Shown: positions 1 to 7,873, numbered from the stretch's first letter. The stretch is 18,724 nt of DNA from Saprospiraceae bacterium (GCA_007125435.1 SLDF01000226.1:1-18724), one strand, 5' to 3'. The notes: generated by a model from the letters alone, not told the origin. Translations and numbers: made by a program.

Positions 1-238
1 CCTGCCACATGTATGTATTTCTCACATGTTCTTATCATGAAAAAAAGGCTATGAACCGATTAACCAATTGTTGATCTTTTGACTTTTTATGTGTTAGTCC
101 CCAGAAAAAATAAGTGATCCATATAAGCTCAATGTAAACACCCAAGACATTGCATGTTGTAGAGCCAAATAGTCGTAAAGACCAGAACCAAGCTAAGTAA
201 GATGGCTAAGGCGTAAGCGGATATGACGATAATTCGGG
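1..238. other. Intergenic region downstream of glyA, no gene seen
   Basis: No supported gene lies in this stretch. On the minus strand, in the frame just past the glyA stop, there is a strongly hydrophobic run (about 228 down to 130) that would form one membrane segment. It has no ATG, GTG or TTG start in frame, so it is not called. The bases next to the glyA stop read TAACCCGAATTAT on the minus strand, which resembles short repeats at 6621 and 7511. Confidence 0.5.
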
Positions 239-1510
239 TTAGATACTTGTCGTAAGTGGAAACGCCGTCATAAAATCAGCAATTTCGCCTTTGAGCTTTG
301 CGAGCTTATCGCTGTCATCGTGGTGGCTAATGGCCAGGTCAATCCAATCAACGATTTTGCGGGCGTCGTCTTCCTTTAGACCGCGGGTGGTGACAGCTGC
401 GCTACCAATGCGAATACCGGAAGTCACCATAGGCGATGCTGTATCGAAGGGCACCATATTTTTATTGACTGTAATACCGGCCTGACCAAGAGATTCTTCC
501 GCTACTTTTCCGGTCACGTTTTTGCTGCGAAGGTCTATGAGCATCAGGTGATTATCAGTGCCGCCTGAGATAATGTCATAGCCCTTATCCATGAAACTCC
601 CGGCCATAGCTTGAGCATTTTTGATGACTTGCGCAGTGTAATCTTTAAATTCAGGTTGGTTAGCTTCGGCGAAGGCTATGGCTTTGGCAGCGATGATGTG
701 CTCTAATGGGCCGCCTTGCATGCCTGGAAATACGCCACTGTTTAATACAGCTGACATTTTGAGCGGGTTGCCTTTGGAGGTTTTCCTGCCCCATGGGTTG
801 TCAAAGTTTTGCCCCATCATGATGATGCCCCCTCTCGGGCCTCGCAAGGTCTTATGTGTAGTGGAAGTCACCATGTGGCAGTGTGGAAGTGGATCATTCA
901 GGTGACCTGCGGCAATGAGGCCGGCAGGATGTGCGATATCAGCTAACAAAAGTGCACCAACCTGCTCTGCTATGCGTCGAAAACGGGGGTAATCCCAGTC
1001 TCTGGAATAGGCAGATGCACCGCAGATGATCATTTTTGGCTGTTCTTTTTGGGCGATTCTTTCCACTTCATCCATGTTAATCAAACCGGTGTCTTTGTCC
1101 ACGCCGTAAAATACCGCCTGATAGGTTTTACCTGAAAAATTAACAGGTGAACCGTGTGTGAGGTGTCCTCCGTGTGCCAGATCAAAGCCCATGATTTTAT
1201 CACCCGGCTCCAGACAAGCCAGGAAAACAGCTGCATTGGCCTGAGAACCGGAGTGAGGCTGCACATTAGCATATGCTGCTCCAAATAGTGTCTTTAACCG
1301 ATCTATGGCCAATTGCTCCACTTTGTCAACGACTTCGCAGCCTCCATAGTACCTTCTGTTTGGGTATCCTTCTGCGTATTTATTGGTAAGGACAGAGCCG
1401 GCTGCTTGCATGACAGCAGGACTTGTAAAATTCTCAGAAGCGATAAGTTCGATGCCTTCGATTTGTCTTCTTCTTTCTTCTTCTATAAGGTCAAAAATAA
1501 TATCGGCCAT
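239..1510 (-). CDS. glyA: Serine hydroxymethyltransferase
   Basis: This PLP enzyme interconverts serine and glycine, moving a one-carbon unit to tetrahydrofolate in the cytoplasm. The 423-residue length is normal for the bacterial family. Visible motifs are the N-terminal ELIASENF (21-28), NKYAEGYPNRRYYGG (43-57), QPHSGSQAN (84-92), LADIAHPAGLIAAG (189-202, with PLP-contacting Asp191 and His194) and TSTTHKTLRGPRGG (215-228), in which Lys220 is the Schiff-base lysine. The ATG start at 1510 directly precedes the conserved N-terminus. The gene follows argJ on the same strand after 116 bp, and a TACATTTG box (1550-1543) lies in that gap, so it probably has its own promoter while possibly receiving read-through from the arg operon. 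All expected active-site residues are present. Confidence 0.97.
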   Translation of the reverse strand: MADIIFDLIEEERRRQIEGIELIASENFTSPAVMQAAGSVLTNKYAEGYPNRRYYGGCEVVDKVEQLAIDRLKTLFGAAYANVQPHSGSQANAAVFLACLEPGDKIMGFDLAHGGHLTHGSPVNFSGKTYQAVFYGVDKDTGLINMDEVERIAQKEQPKMIICGASAYSRDWDYPRFRRIAEQVGALLLADIAHPAGLIAAGHLNDPLPHCHMVTSTTHKTLRGPRGGIIMMGQNFDNPWGRKTSKGNPLKMSAVLNSGVFPGMQGGPLEHIIAAKAIAFAEANQPEFKDYTAQVIKNAQAMAGSFMDKGYDIISGGTDNHLMLIDLRSKNVTGKVAEESLGQAGITVNKNMVPFDTASPMVTSGIRIGSAAVTTRGLKEDDARKIVDWIDLAISHHDDSDKLAKLKGEIADFMTAFPLTTSI

Positions 1511-1542
1511 AATGCTAAATGTATACGAATTAAAATAAAAGA

Positions 1543-1550
1543 CAAATGTA
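1543..1550 (-). promoter_or_regulatory. Possible -7 box of the glyA promoter
   Basis: On the minus strand this reads TACATTTG, matching the Bacteroidota -7 consensus TAnnTTTG, and it ends 32 bp before the glyA ATG. No good TTTG -33 element lies 19-21 bp further upstream, so the call rests on one box and on position. Confidence 0.35.
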
Positions 1551-1626
1551 CTTTAAAGGGCTGACTATCTAATGACTCAGTAAGATTCTTTTCACGAGAA
1601 GCTTTTGTTATATAACATGATGAATA

Positions 1627-2844
1627 TTAAGTCGAATACGTCGCATTGAAAAGCACATAATCCGTTGTCAAATCAGATCCCCATCCTGTCGCCTCTATAT
1701 CGCCCATTTGCATATCGAGAATGACTTTGAGCTGTGGCTCTCTCAGGACTTTTTTGGCCATAGCTTGTTCTATTTCTACGGGTTGACCTTCTACAATGAG
1801 GTCCATCATTATGTTTCCAGAGCCCAATTTAAGATTGATGATTTCGTGGTCAAAAGGGACATTGGCTCGACCGGCAGCAGCAATGATTCTTCCCCAGTTA
1901 GGATCTCGACCAAACATAGCTGTTTTTACCAATGAAGAGTCTGAGATAGTTCTTATAATGGTTCGAGCAGTATCATCATCAGGTGCATTGATCACTTTGT
2001 ATTCTATCATCTTAGACGCCCCTTCACCGTCCGATACGATCAATTTAGCCAGGTGGATACATAGCTCATTGAGTTTTTCACTAAAGAGTTTGTAAGCTTT
2101 ACTTTTTTCATCGGTTATCTCCTTATTACCGGCCTGTCCGTTAGCCATTACCATAGCCATGTCATTGGTGGAGGTATCGCCATCTACAGTGATCATATTG
2201 AAGCTATTCTTCACAGCTGCTTTGAATGCTTTATCCAGAAGTGGCTGTGAAATGGCAACATCAGTCGTAATAAATGCCAGCATAGTGGCCATATCAGGGT
2301 GGATCATTCCAGAGCCCTTAGCAATACCCGCCATATTAACCTCAGTACCATCGATTTTAAAAGGCAAATATCCCTCTTTGGCGAAAGTGTCCGTTGTCAG
2401 TATGGCATTCGCTAAAAGGACGCCTGCTTTGGGCTCGTCAGATAATTTGCCTGCAGTCTCTATGATACCGTTCACCACATTCTCAGTAGGAAATTTCTTA
2501 CCAATGATACCTGTGGAGGCAATGATGACCAGGTTCTTATCGATATTATAGGCATCTGATGCGGTATCCACCATTGCCTGAGCACCTTCGGCACCTTGCT
2601 TACCTGTACATGCATTAGCATTACCGGAATTAATGATGACAACTTGAGCAAGGCCATCTTCGGCATGTTTCTTACTTATTTTTATTGGTTCAGCTACAAC
2701 TTTATTTTGCGTGAAAACAGCTGAAATTTTAGCGGGAACATTCGACTTAATGACGCCGAGGTCTCTCTTCATTGATTTTACGCCTGTGTAAGCTCCCCAG
2801 CAGGTAAAGCCTTTCACGGCTGTTATATTATTTACTAAACTCAT
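1627..2844 (-). CDS. argJ: Glutamate N-acetyltransferase / ornithine acetyltransferase
   Basis: ArgJ transfers the acetyl group from N-acetylornithine to glutamate, releasing ornithine and recycling the acetyl group. Some members also accept acetyl-CoA, which sequence alone cannot decide here. The protein has 405 residues, typical for the family. The proenzyme cleaves itself before a nucleophilic threonine in the motif KGSGMIHPDMATMLAF (176-191), which puts the nucleophile at Thr187. Other family motifs are INSGNANACTG (71-81), ASTGIIG (109-115), TTDT (150-153) and GRDPNWGRI near the C-terminal third. The ATG at 2844 lies 6 bp after the argC stop, so it is the last gene of the argBDCJ operon. 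Having argJ implies the acetyl-recycling cycle rather than a separate ArgE deacetylase at this step. Confidence 0.97.
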   Translation of the reverse strand: MSLVNNITAVKGFTCWGAYTGVKSMKRDLGVIKSNVPAKISAVFTQNKVVAEPIKISKKHAEDGLAQVVIINSGNANACTGKQGAEGAQAMVDTASDAYNIDKNLVIIASTGIIGKKFPTENVVNGIIETAGKLSDEPKAGVLLANAILTTDTFAKEGYLPFKIDGTEVNMAGIAKGSGMIHPDMATMLAFITTDVAISQPLLDKAFKAAVKNSFNMITVDGDTSTNDMAMVMANGQAGNKEITDEKSKAYKLFSEKLNELCIHLAKLIVSDGEGASKMIEYKVINAPDDDTARTIIRTISDSSLVKTAMFGRDPNWGRIIAAAGRANVPFDHEIINLKLGSGNIMMDLIVEGQPVEIEQAMAKKVLREPQLKVILDMQMGDIEATGWGSDLTTDYVLFNATYST

Positions 2845-2850
2845 ATTTAT

Positions 2851-3885
2851 TTAAGGTTTTAATGGGTTTATAGAAAGACCTGATACTTCATCTATGCCAA
2901 ACATGATATTCATATTGTGCACGGCTTGCCCGGCTGCACCTTTTACAAGATTATCTATGGCAGACACGACGATCAGGTTGTTTGTTCGATTATCGAAAGT
3001 GGTATAAATATCGCAGTAGTTTGTACCTCTGACATTCTTGACATCCGGAATATCTTGTCTTAACCTTATAAAGGGTTCATCTTGATACATGTCTTTATAC
3101 AGGGAAAGAATTGTCGTTTCGTTTAGAGAATTTTCTCTTTGAGGTATGTAAATGGTAGAAAGAATACCGCGATCAATTGGAAGTAGATGCGGGGTAAACT
3201 GAACGACCACTTCTTTAGCAGAAACGAGGCTCAATTGCTCCTCGATTTCAATAGTGTGCCGGTGTCTCTTCAATCCATAAGGTTTAAAATTATCATTGAC
3301 ATTTGGAAAGTGAGTGACATCGCTCGGCTTATTACCGGCTCCTGTCACACCGGTTTTTGCATCTATGAAAAGCGTGTCAGTATCTATACTTGACGCTTTA
3401 AACAGGGGGGCCAGTGCCAAAATAGATCCTGTGGGAAAGCATCCCGGATTCGCCACTAAACTGGCTGATCGCAATGATGCACGATGCAGCTCTGGCAAAC
3501 CATACACTACCGATTCAAAGGCTTGAGGGAATGTATGAGGTTTATTGTACCATGCTTCATAGACTTCATGAGAAGATAGTCTGTAGTCACCTGACAGATC
3601 GACGATCTTAACCCCAGTATCAGCAAACTTCTCAACAAACTTCATTGAAACCCCATGCGGAAGTGCTAAGAACATCACGTCAAGGATATCTGTTTTCAAG
3701 TCGTCCGACGGTATTAATTTGTCGTCCATTAAACCAAAAAACTGAGGATGTATCTCGGAAAACCTTTTCCCGGCAAACCTCTCTGAGGTAATGGCAACGA
3801 TCTCTACATTAGGATGATTCAATAAAATACTGACCAGTTCAGAGCCCGTATATCCCGTGGCTCCTATTATTGCAGCTTTAAGCAT
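2851..3885 (-). CDS. argC: N-acetyl-gamma-glutamyl-phosphate reductase
   Basis: ArgC reduces N-acetylglutamyl phosphate to the semialdehyde with NADPH, the third step of ornithine synthesis. The 344-residue protein opens with a Rossmann nucleotide loop GATGYTG (8-14). It also carries ALPHG (74-78), DLSGDYR (96-102) and the active-site motif VANPGCFPTG (144-153) with catalytic Cys149. Downstream are KTGVTGAGNKPS and a LKRHRHTIEIE segment that probably supplies the catalytic histidine. Length and motif order are standard. It starts with ATG at 3885, 12 bp after the argD stop, and is followed by argJ after 6 bp, so it is cotranscribed with both. Confidence 0.97.
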   Translation of the reverse strand: MLKAAIIGATGYTGSELVSILLNHPNVEIVAITSERFAGKRFSEIHPQFFGLMDDKLIPSDDLKTDILDVMFLALPHGVSMKFVEKFADTGVKIVDLSGDYRLSSHEVYEAWYNKPHTFPQAFESVVYGLPELHRASLRSASLVANPGCFPTGSILALAPLFKASSIDTDTLFIDAKTGVTGAGNKPSDVTHFPNVNDNFKPYGLKRHRHTIEIEEQLSLVSAKEVVVQFTPHLLPIDRGILSTIYIPQRENSLNETTILSLYKDMYQDEPFIRLRQDIPDVKNVRGTNYCDIYTTFDNRTNNLIVVSAIDNLVKGAAGQAVHNMNIMFGIDEVSGLSINPLKP

Positions 3886-3897
3886 TTATATAGTTTA

Positions 3898-5091
3898 TTA
3901 GTGATTAGATGAATCATTCAAAGCATTCATAAGTGCATTATGCACCTGCTTTAACTCATCTTTTGATATGATTAATGGCGGCACTATCCTGACAACCGTC
4001 TCTGCTGTTGCATTGGCTATCACACCATTGTCTAGCATATGTTGTACAATTTTTTTAGATGGTATTGTCAGTTCTACACCTATCATTAAGCCAACGCCTC
4101 TGATGTCTTTAATGAGTGGGTGCTTCTGATCTATAATTAAGGATTTGAAATACTCTCCTTTTTCTGTTACTTCACGTAAAAACCGGTCATCTCCAATAAC
4201 TTCCAGAATTGCCAACCCCGCAGCACAGGCCAATGGGTTTCCTCCAAAGGTCGTACCGTGATCACCAAAGTCCATAGCATCATTGACCTTTTCAGAAAGC
4301 AAAAAGGCTCCAATAGGCACACCACCTCCGAGCCCTTTAGCCAGTGTCATGATATCAGGCTTTATACCTAATTGTTCGTAATAAAACATAGTCCCGGTTC
4401 GGCCAACTCCACATTGTATTTCATCCAGTATAAGCAAAGTATCGTGTTCATTGCATATATTGCGTACGGACTTGATATAGTCTGTGTCCACCATATTTAT
4501 TCCACCTTCGCCCTGTATGGGCTCCATCATGATAGCTGCCGGTTGATAAATATCCATAGCTTGTTCAAAAGCTGTGATGTCATTGAAAGGTATTTGGTAA
4601 AAACCTGATGGCATTGGATCAAAACCTACTTGCATTTTTCGCTTACCGGCAGCAATAGTAGCTAAAGTTCTACCGTGAAAATTACCGGTGACAGAGAGAA
4701 TCGTTCCGGTTTTGCCGTGAGCGTGCCCGTACTTTCTGGCAGCTTTTATAGCACCTTCGACGGATTCAGCTCCGCTATTGGTGAAAAACACTCTATCCAG
4801 ACCGCTCAGTTTGACCAATTTCTGGGCGAGCTGTACTTGAGGCTCGGTTACAAAGAAGTTGGATATATGAAGTAATTTGTCTGCTTGGTTTTTAATAGCA
4901 TTGATAAGCGTAGGATGATTATAGCCAAGGTTGTTTACTGCTATTCCTGCTAGCGCATCGAGATATTTTTTACCCTCTACATCATGGAGAAAAACCCCCT
5001 CTCCCTTCTCAAATGCCAAAGGGTATCTTTTAAAAACTTGTACATAATTTTCTTGATCTTTTAGTGAAAGTGTTTGATTATCTGACATCAT
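3898..5091 (-). CDS. argD: Acetylornithine aminotransferase
   Basis: This class III PLP aminotransferase converts N-acetylglutamate semialdehyde to N-acetylornithine using glutamate. Motifs, numbered from the chosen ATG, are TNSGAESVEGAIKAARK (104-120), the NFHGRT segment, MEPIQGEGG, DEIQCGVGRTG with PLP-contacting Asp223, and TLAKGLGGGVPIG with Schiff-base Lys252. The reading frame is open to a TTG at 5100, but two consecutive ATG codons at 5091 and 5088 are better starts and still lie before the conserved region. I chose 5091, which leaves a 15-bp gap after argB. The neighbours argB and argC make the acetylornithine role far likelier than ornithine or GABA aminotransferase, although this family can also serve lysine synthesis (DapC activity). 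Confidence 0.95.
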   Translation of the reverse strand: MMSDNQTLSLKDQENYVQVFKRYPLAFEKGEGVFLHDVEGKKYLDALAGIAVNNLGYNHPTLINAIKNQADKLLHISNFFVTEPQVQLAQKLVKLSGLDRVFFTNSGAESVEGAIKAARKYGHAHGKTGTILSVTGNFHGRTLATIAAGKRKMQVGFDPMPSGFYQIPFNDITAFEQAMDIYQPAAIMMEPIQGEGGINMVDTDYIKSVRNICNEHDTLLILDEIQCGVGRTGTMFYYEQLGIKPDIMTLAKGLGGGVPIGAFLLSEKVNDAMDFGDHGTTFGGNPLACAAGLAILEVIGDDRFLREVTEKGEYFKSLIIDQKHPLIKDIRGVGLMIGVELTIPSKKIVQHMLDNGVIANATAETVVRIVPPLIISKDELKQVHNALMNALNDSSNH

Positions 5092-5106
5092 ATTAGCCAA
5101 TTCTAA

Positions 5107-5967
5107 TTAACGTGTTATTGTAGTTCCCGGTTTTTCATCCTTGTTTAATAGCTTCTGAATAAGCTCCGGCCTCTGACCATTGATTATCCTTGCCATGCCT
5201 GCTCCAGATTCTACAGCAGTCATACATGCATCAACTTTTGGAATCATACCACCTTTAATGACCTGACCTCTAAGTCTCTCTATGTCTGACAATCTGAGGG
5301 ATTTAATGATCGTATCCGGATTATTGACATCTGCCAAAAGGCCATCTATATCTGTTAACACTAACAATTCTGTTGCATTTAGAGCACCAGCCAGGTGACC
5401 GGCAAAGGCATCAGCATTGACATTCAAGTCCTGCCCGTCTGGACCGATAGCTATAGGCGCCAAAATTGGTAAAAAGCCACTATCAAGCAGGGTTTGTATC
5501 AATTCAGTGTTTATGTGGTTCACACTACCTACCTGCCCTATAGATGTCTCCTTTCCATCAACTTTGACCTTCAAAATACTGGCTTTTACGGATGAACCGT
5601 CCTTACCGGAAAGGCCCACTGCTTTTATACCGTTTTGATTAAACAGGCTGACAAGGTCACTGTTGACCTGCCCTTTTAGCACCATTTGAATTTCAGTGAT
5701 GGTTTCTTGAGTCGTATGTCTTTGCCCCATGACAAAGTGTGACTCTATGTTCAATCTATCAAGATGTGACTGAATGAAAGGTCCTCCTCCATGCACAAGC
5801 ACAATCTGCACTCCGATATGCCATAAGCTGGATATCTCCTTCACTACACGCTTCCGAAGTTCGGGGTTCGTCATGGCATTTCCGCCATACTTTATCACAT
5901 AAATCTGGTCAGATGCAATAGGTCTTTTTATAATAGATGGTGACTCAGTGGACTGAGAGTTGGTCAA
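5107..5967 (-). CDS. argB: Acetylglutamate kinase
   Basis: ArgB phosphorylates N-acetylglutamate with ATP, the usual control step of arginine synthesis. The 286-residue protein belongs to the amino-acid kinase family: KYGGNAM (26-32), LVHGGGPFI (57-65), GLSGKDG (118-124), LNVNADAFAGHLA (181-193), LTDIDGLL (204-211) and GQVIKGGMIPK (234-244). The only plausible start is TTG at 5967. The first in-frame ATG is Met32 inside the glycine-rich loop, and a stop lies six codons upstream of the TTG. It is the first gene of the argBDCJ operon. A 19-bp palindrome (5991-6009) sits 23 bp upstream. I see no clear long N-terminal helix of the arginine-sensitive type, so feedback behaviour is undecided. Confidence 0.96.
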   Translation of the reverse strand: MTNSQSTESPSIIKRPIASDQIYVIKYGGNAMTNPELRKRVVKEISSLWHIGVQIVLVHGGGPFIQSHLDRLNIESHFVMGQRHTTQETITEIQMVLKGQVNSDLVSLFNQNGIKAVGLSGKDGSSVKASILKVKVDGKETSIGQVGSVNHINTELIQTLLDSGFLPILAPIAIGPDGQDLNVNADAFAGHLAGALNATELLVLTDIDGLLADVNNPDTIIKSLRLSDIERLRGQVIKGGMIPKVDACMTAVESGAGMARIINGQRPELIQKLLNKDEKPGTTITR

Positions 5968-5990
5968 AATAAAAGTTTTTAATTATGGTG

Positions 5991-6009
5991 GCTCAATGTA
6001 ACATTGTGC
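5991..6009. promoter_or_regulatory. 19-bp palindrome before argB, candidate operator
   Basis: The sequence GCTCAATGT-A-ACATTGTGC is an inverted repeat with 9-bp arms and one mismatch; the core CAATGTAACATTG is perfect. It lies 23 bp upstream of the argB TTG start, where a repressor of the arg operon could act. It does not match the E. coli ArgR box. It could instead be a short leader hairpin. Confidence 0.4.
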
Positions 6010-6043
6010 TCTTTTTGATTAATTTGAATTTTAATTTATCATC

Positions 6044-6190
6044 TTGGGCATCACCTCTCCCTGGGAAGGGAGAGGTCGCTACGTTACGTGGCTCACTATT
6101 CGTTCGGCCACGATAGAGACCTGAATACTCAGGCCTCTATCGTGTCTGGCTCCGCATTCGCTTCGCCACCACTCCACATCGCTGATGCAA
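6044..6190 (-). repeat. Dispersed intergenic repeat, copy 1 (147 bp)
   Basis: Read on the minus strand, this element begins TTGCATCAGCGATGTGGAG and ends GAGAGGTGATGCCCAA, with CCGAACGAATAGTGAGC and GTAGCGACC inside. The same blocks in the same order occur at 12451-12733 and 18200-18314. The two ends are imperfect inverted repeats of each other. This copy holds two strong hairpins. One has 10-bp arms at 6053-6062 and 6067-6076. The other has 10-bp arms at 6109-6118 and 6135-6144, extended inward by 5 bp around an ATAC loop. Open reading frames crossing it are by-products of the repeat. Confidence 0.8.
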
Positions 6191-6685
6191 TGCTTGAAAA
6201 AACGATAATTCAAAATGTAGCTATAAACGGTCTTATCCGTATCTCATTCTTATTGATATCTCTATTTAGATTCGAGAATGTTCAATGGATACAACAGAAT
6301 GAGAATCTAAATAGTTCATTATCATAAATATGCGATATTAAGCCCAAAAGCTTTTTATTCTAAGGCCTTCGGTTACTGCAAAAGATGTCTGGTTATTTGA
6401 GCATTATTTGTTTTGAGATACGGGAATTATTTTGATTAGTAAAATTAAATTTTATTATTTATTTTATCTTTGCCCGACGTTATACGGCAGTCTAACACCG
6501 CCTTTATCACAACCACATGGCACAACGTTAAAAAAACCTTGAAGCAGTGCTATGAATTTGAATCAAACCGTGATTTAAAACAAGCCCAGCCAATGGTAAG
6601 GTATGGTTTTTGCAATTTGTCTTTTAACCCGAGTTATGATATAGAGCACTATGTCTTAGTCATTTTCTACAGCTAAAGCATCATT
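6191..6685. other. Intergenic leader region before the glycosyltransferase
   Basis: I see no supported gene here. The only long frame begins at a TTG (6470), has no recognisable family and overlaps a short repeat, so it is rejected. The stretch contains two overlapping stem options: 6242-6250 with 6296-6304, and 6262-6273 with 6303-6314. It also has a lone TAnnTTTG-like box (TATCTTTG, 6465-6472) without a good upstream partner, and TCTTTTAACCCG at 6620-6631, which recurs inverted at 7577-7588. Confidence 0.5.
6465..6472 (+). promoter_or_regulatory. Possible -7 box for the glycosyltransferase gene
   Basis: TATCTTTG matches the Bacteroidota -7 consensus TAnnTTTG on the strand of the downstream glycosyltransferase. 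It would give a leader of roughly 200 nt. The nearest upstream TTTG (6431-6434) is 30 bp away, beyond the usual 19-21 bp, so support is weak. Confidence 0.25.
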
Positions 6686-7465
6686 ATGTATAAAAATAAA
6701 AAAGTCGTCGTCGTATTACCGGCTTATAATGCCAGCCAAACGCTGCAAAAGACCTATGAAGAAATCCCGCGTCCATTGGTTGATGAGGTGATTCTTTGTG
6801 ATGATGCCAGCAGTGATAATACTGTAGAACTTGCCCATTCTTTAGGCATCAACCATGTCATAAAGCATGAAATGAATAAAGGCTATGGTGGCAATCAAAA
6901 GTCATTATATAATAAAGCATTAGAAGTTGATGGTGATATCATCATCATGTTGCATCCGGACTACCAGTACACACCAAAACTCATACCGGCCATGGTAAAT
7001 ATCATAGGCGATGAGCTATATGAAGTGGTGCTTGGTTCGCGCATACTGGGCAATGGAGCGCTAAGGGGAGGCATGCCACTTTATAAATATGTGGCTAACC
7101 GATTTCTTACATTCTTTCAAAATATATTAGTCGGTCACAAGTTATCAGAATACCATACAGGATATAGAGCTTTTGATAAAGATGTTTTGACAGCAATTGA
7201 CTTCAATGCCAACTCTGATGATTTTGTTTTTGACAATGAAATGCTCGGTCAAATCATCTATGCAAATTTTGAAATCGCCGAAATCACTTGCCCCACAAAG
7301 TACTTCGAGGAAGCTTCTTCAATTAACTTTTCACGGTCTGTGAAATATGGGCTTGGTGTACTCCGTGTCTCTCTCATGGTAAGACTGAAAAAATGGGGCC
7401 TACCCGTTAAAATTCTCGACAACATCACACCCAGAAAGAAAAAGAGGGCATACCATACAGTATGA
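6686..7465 (+). CDS. Family 2 glycosyltransferase, polyprenyl-phosphate sugar synthase-like
   Basis: This 259-residue GT-A fold protein resembles the dolichol/polyprenyl-phosphate mannose or glucose synthase branch of glycosyltransferase family 2. It opens with VVVVLPAYNASQTL (7-20), followed by DEVILCDDASSDNT (33-46) carrying the nucleotide-sugar aspartates, and NKGYGGNQKSLYNKAL (64-79). The metal-site region reads MLHPDYQY (88-95), and later motifs are GSRI (117-120) and HTGYRAF (157-163). There is no membrane segment and no C-terminal GtrA-like domain, so it is probably a soluble or peripheral enzyme for surface-glycan synthesis. It stands alone on the plus strand between two gene-poor, repeat-rich stretches, with a 12-bp inverted repeat at 6620-6631 and 7577-7588 around it. 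Donor and acceptor cannot be read from the sequence. Confidence 0.88.
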   Translation: MYKNKKVVVVLPAYNASQTLQKTYEEIPRPLVDEVILCDDASSDNTVELAHSLGINHVIKHEMNKGYGGNQKSLYNKALEVDGDIIIMLHPDYQYTPKLIPAMVNIIGDELYEVVLGSRILGNGALRGGMPLYKYVANRFLTFFQNILVGHKLSEYHTGYRAFDKDVLTAIDFNANSDDFVFDNEMLGQIIYANFEIAEITCPTKYFEEASSINFSRSVKYGLGVLRVSLMVRLKKWGLPVKILDNITPRKKKRAYHTV

Positions 7466-7510
7466 CCCTCCGACACCAACATTGAACTTTAAATCTTAAT
7501 ACTCTTTGCA

Positions 7511-7588
7511 TTAAACCCGAATTATGTATTAGAAAATCCCTGCCCGCCACCTGTCGATGGCAGCAGGCGGGTATTACGGGTTAAAAGA
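7511..7588. repeat. Small palindromic element with GC-rich hairpin
   Basis: This 78-bp unit starts TTAAACCCGAATTATG and ends ATTACGGGTTAAAAGA, so its ends are imperfect inverted repeats. Its centre is a GC-rich hairpin: CCCGCC (7543-7548) pairs with GGCGGG (7566-7571) and CTG (7551-7553) pairs with CAG (7561-7563). GC content is far above the flanking DNA. It lies 45 bp after the glycosyltransferase stop, but no T-tract follows the stem, so it is not a standard terminator. Confidence 0.5.
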
Positions 7589-7799
7589 TAGTGTAAATAT
7601 AACACGATACCATTGTCTTTACCAAAAGAAAGGCAAGAAAAGTTCAAATAATGGTTTTACTTTGGTGTGAATAAAGGGCAAGATAACTTAGTCGAGGTTT
7701 AAAGCTATTAACTGTTCGCAATACGCTAAATGAAGGCGTTCATTAACGAGGAGTATAAAAAAGGAGAACCAGATTACAGCCTCATCAACGAGATAGCTC

Positions 7800-7838
7800 A
7801 AAAAAAAACAAGTCGTGCTGCATTCAGCACGACTTGTT
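7800..7838 (-). terminator. Strong intrinsic terminator reading leftward
   Basis: A perfect 14-bp stem (AACAAGTCGTGCTG, 7807-7820, with its complement at 7825-7838) closes a CATT loop. On the minus strand it is followed directly by nine T residues (7808-7800; the outermost pairs of the stem are shared with them). That is the classic Rho-independent form for transcription entering from the right, for example from the oxidase gene ending at 8500. It also abuts the first 35-bp repeat. Confidence 0.7.
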
Positions 7839-7873
7839 CTAACAAATTATAATCCCATGAACATATCCAAAAC
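7839..7873 (+). repeat. 35-bp direct repeat, unit 1
   Basis: This sequence, beginning CTAACAAATTATAATCCC and ending CATATCCAAAAC, is identical over 35 bp to 7967-8001. It starts at the foot of the 7807-7838 hairpin. It contains ATG (7857) followed by codons for MNISK; that frame continues as MNISKTKKLLEYNFK and stops at 7904. The identity ends abruptly on both sides. Confidence 0.75.

Larger units (their letters stand above)
6620..7588. repeat. 12-bp inverted repeat pair bracketing the glycosyltransferase
   Basis: TCTTTTAACCCG at 6620-6631 is repeated as its exact reverse complement CGGGTTAAAAGA at 7577-7588, enclosing the whole glycosyltransferase gene. A further diverged copy in direct orientation (AACCCGAATTATG) starts at 7514. 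No transposase or target duplication is visible. The entry marks the span between the two repeats, not a proven mobile unit. Confidence 0.4.

Noticed and set aside
50..280. Hydrophobic minus-strand frame just past glyA, resembling a membrane peptide
   Set aside because: It has no ATG, GTG or TTG start in frame and overlaps the glyA 3' end; one hydrophobic run is not enough.
1511..1626. Terminator between argJ and glyA
   Set aside because: A 7-of-8 bp stem (AAGATTCT/AGAAGCTT) and a short palindrome GTTATATAAC are present, but neither has a T-tract.
6088..6327. 79-codon plus-strand frame
   Set aside because: Its first half is repeat copy 1 and the rest is AT-rich intergenic DNA; it is a by-product of the repeat.
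6470..6676. 68-codon plus-strand frame before the glycosyltransferase
   Set aside because: It starts at TTG inside a promoter-like box, has no recognisable family and runs through a dispersed short repeat.
7730..7852. 39-codon plus-strand frame (MKAFINEEYKKGEPDYSL...)
   Set aside because: The C-terminal part is encoded by the perfect hairpin at 7807-7838, and there is no recognisable family; possibly a gene remnant, but unsupported.
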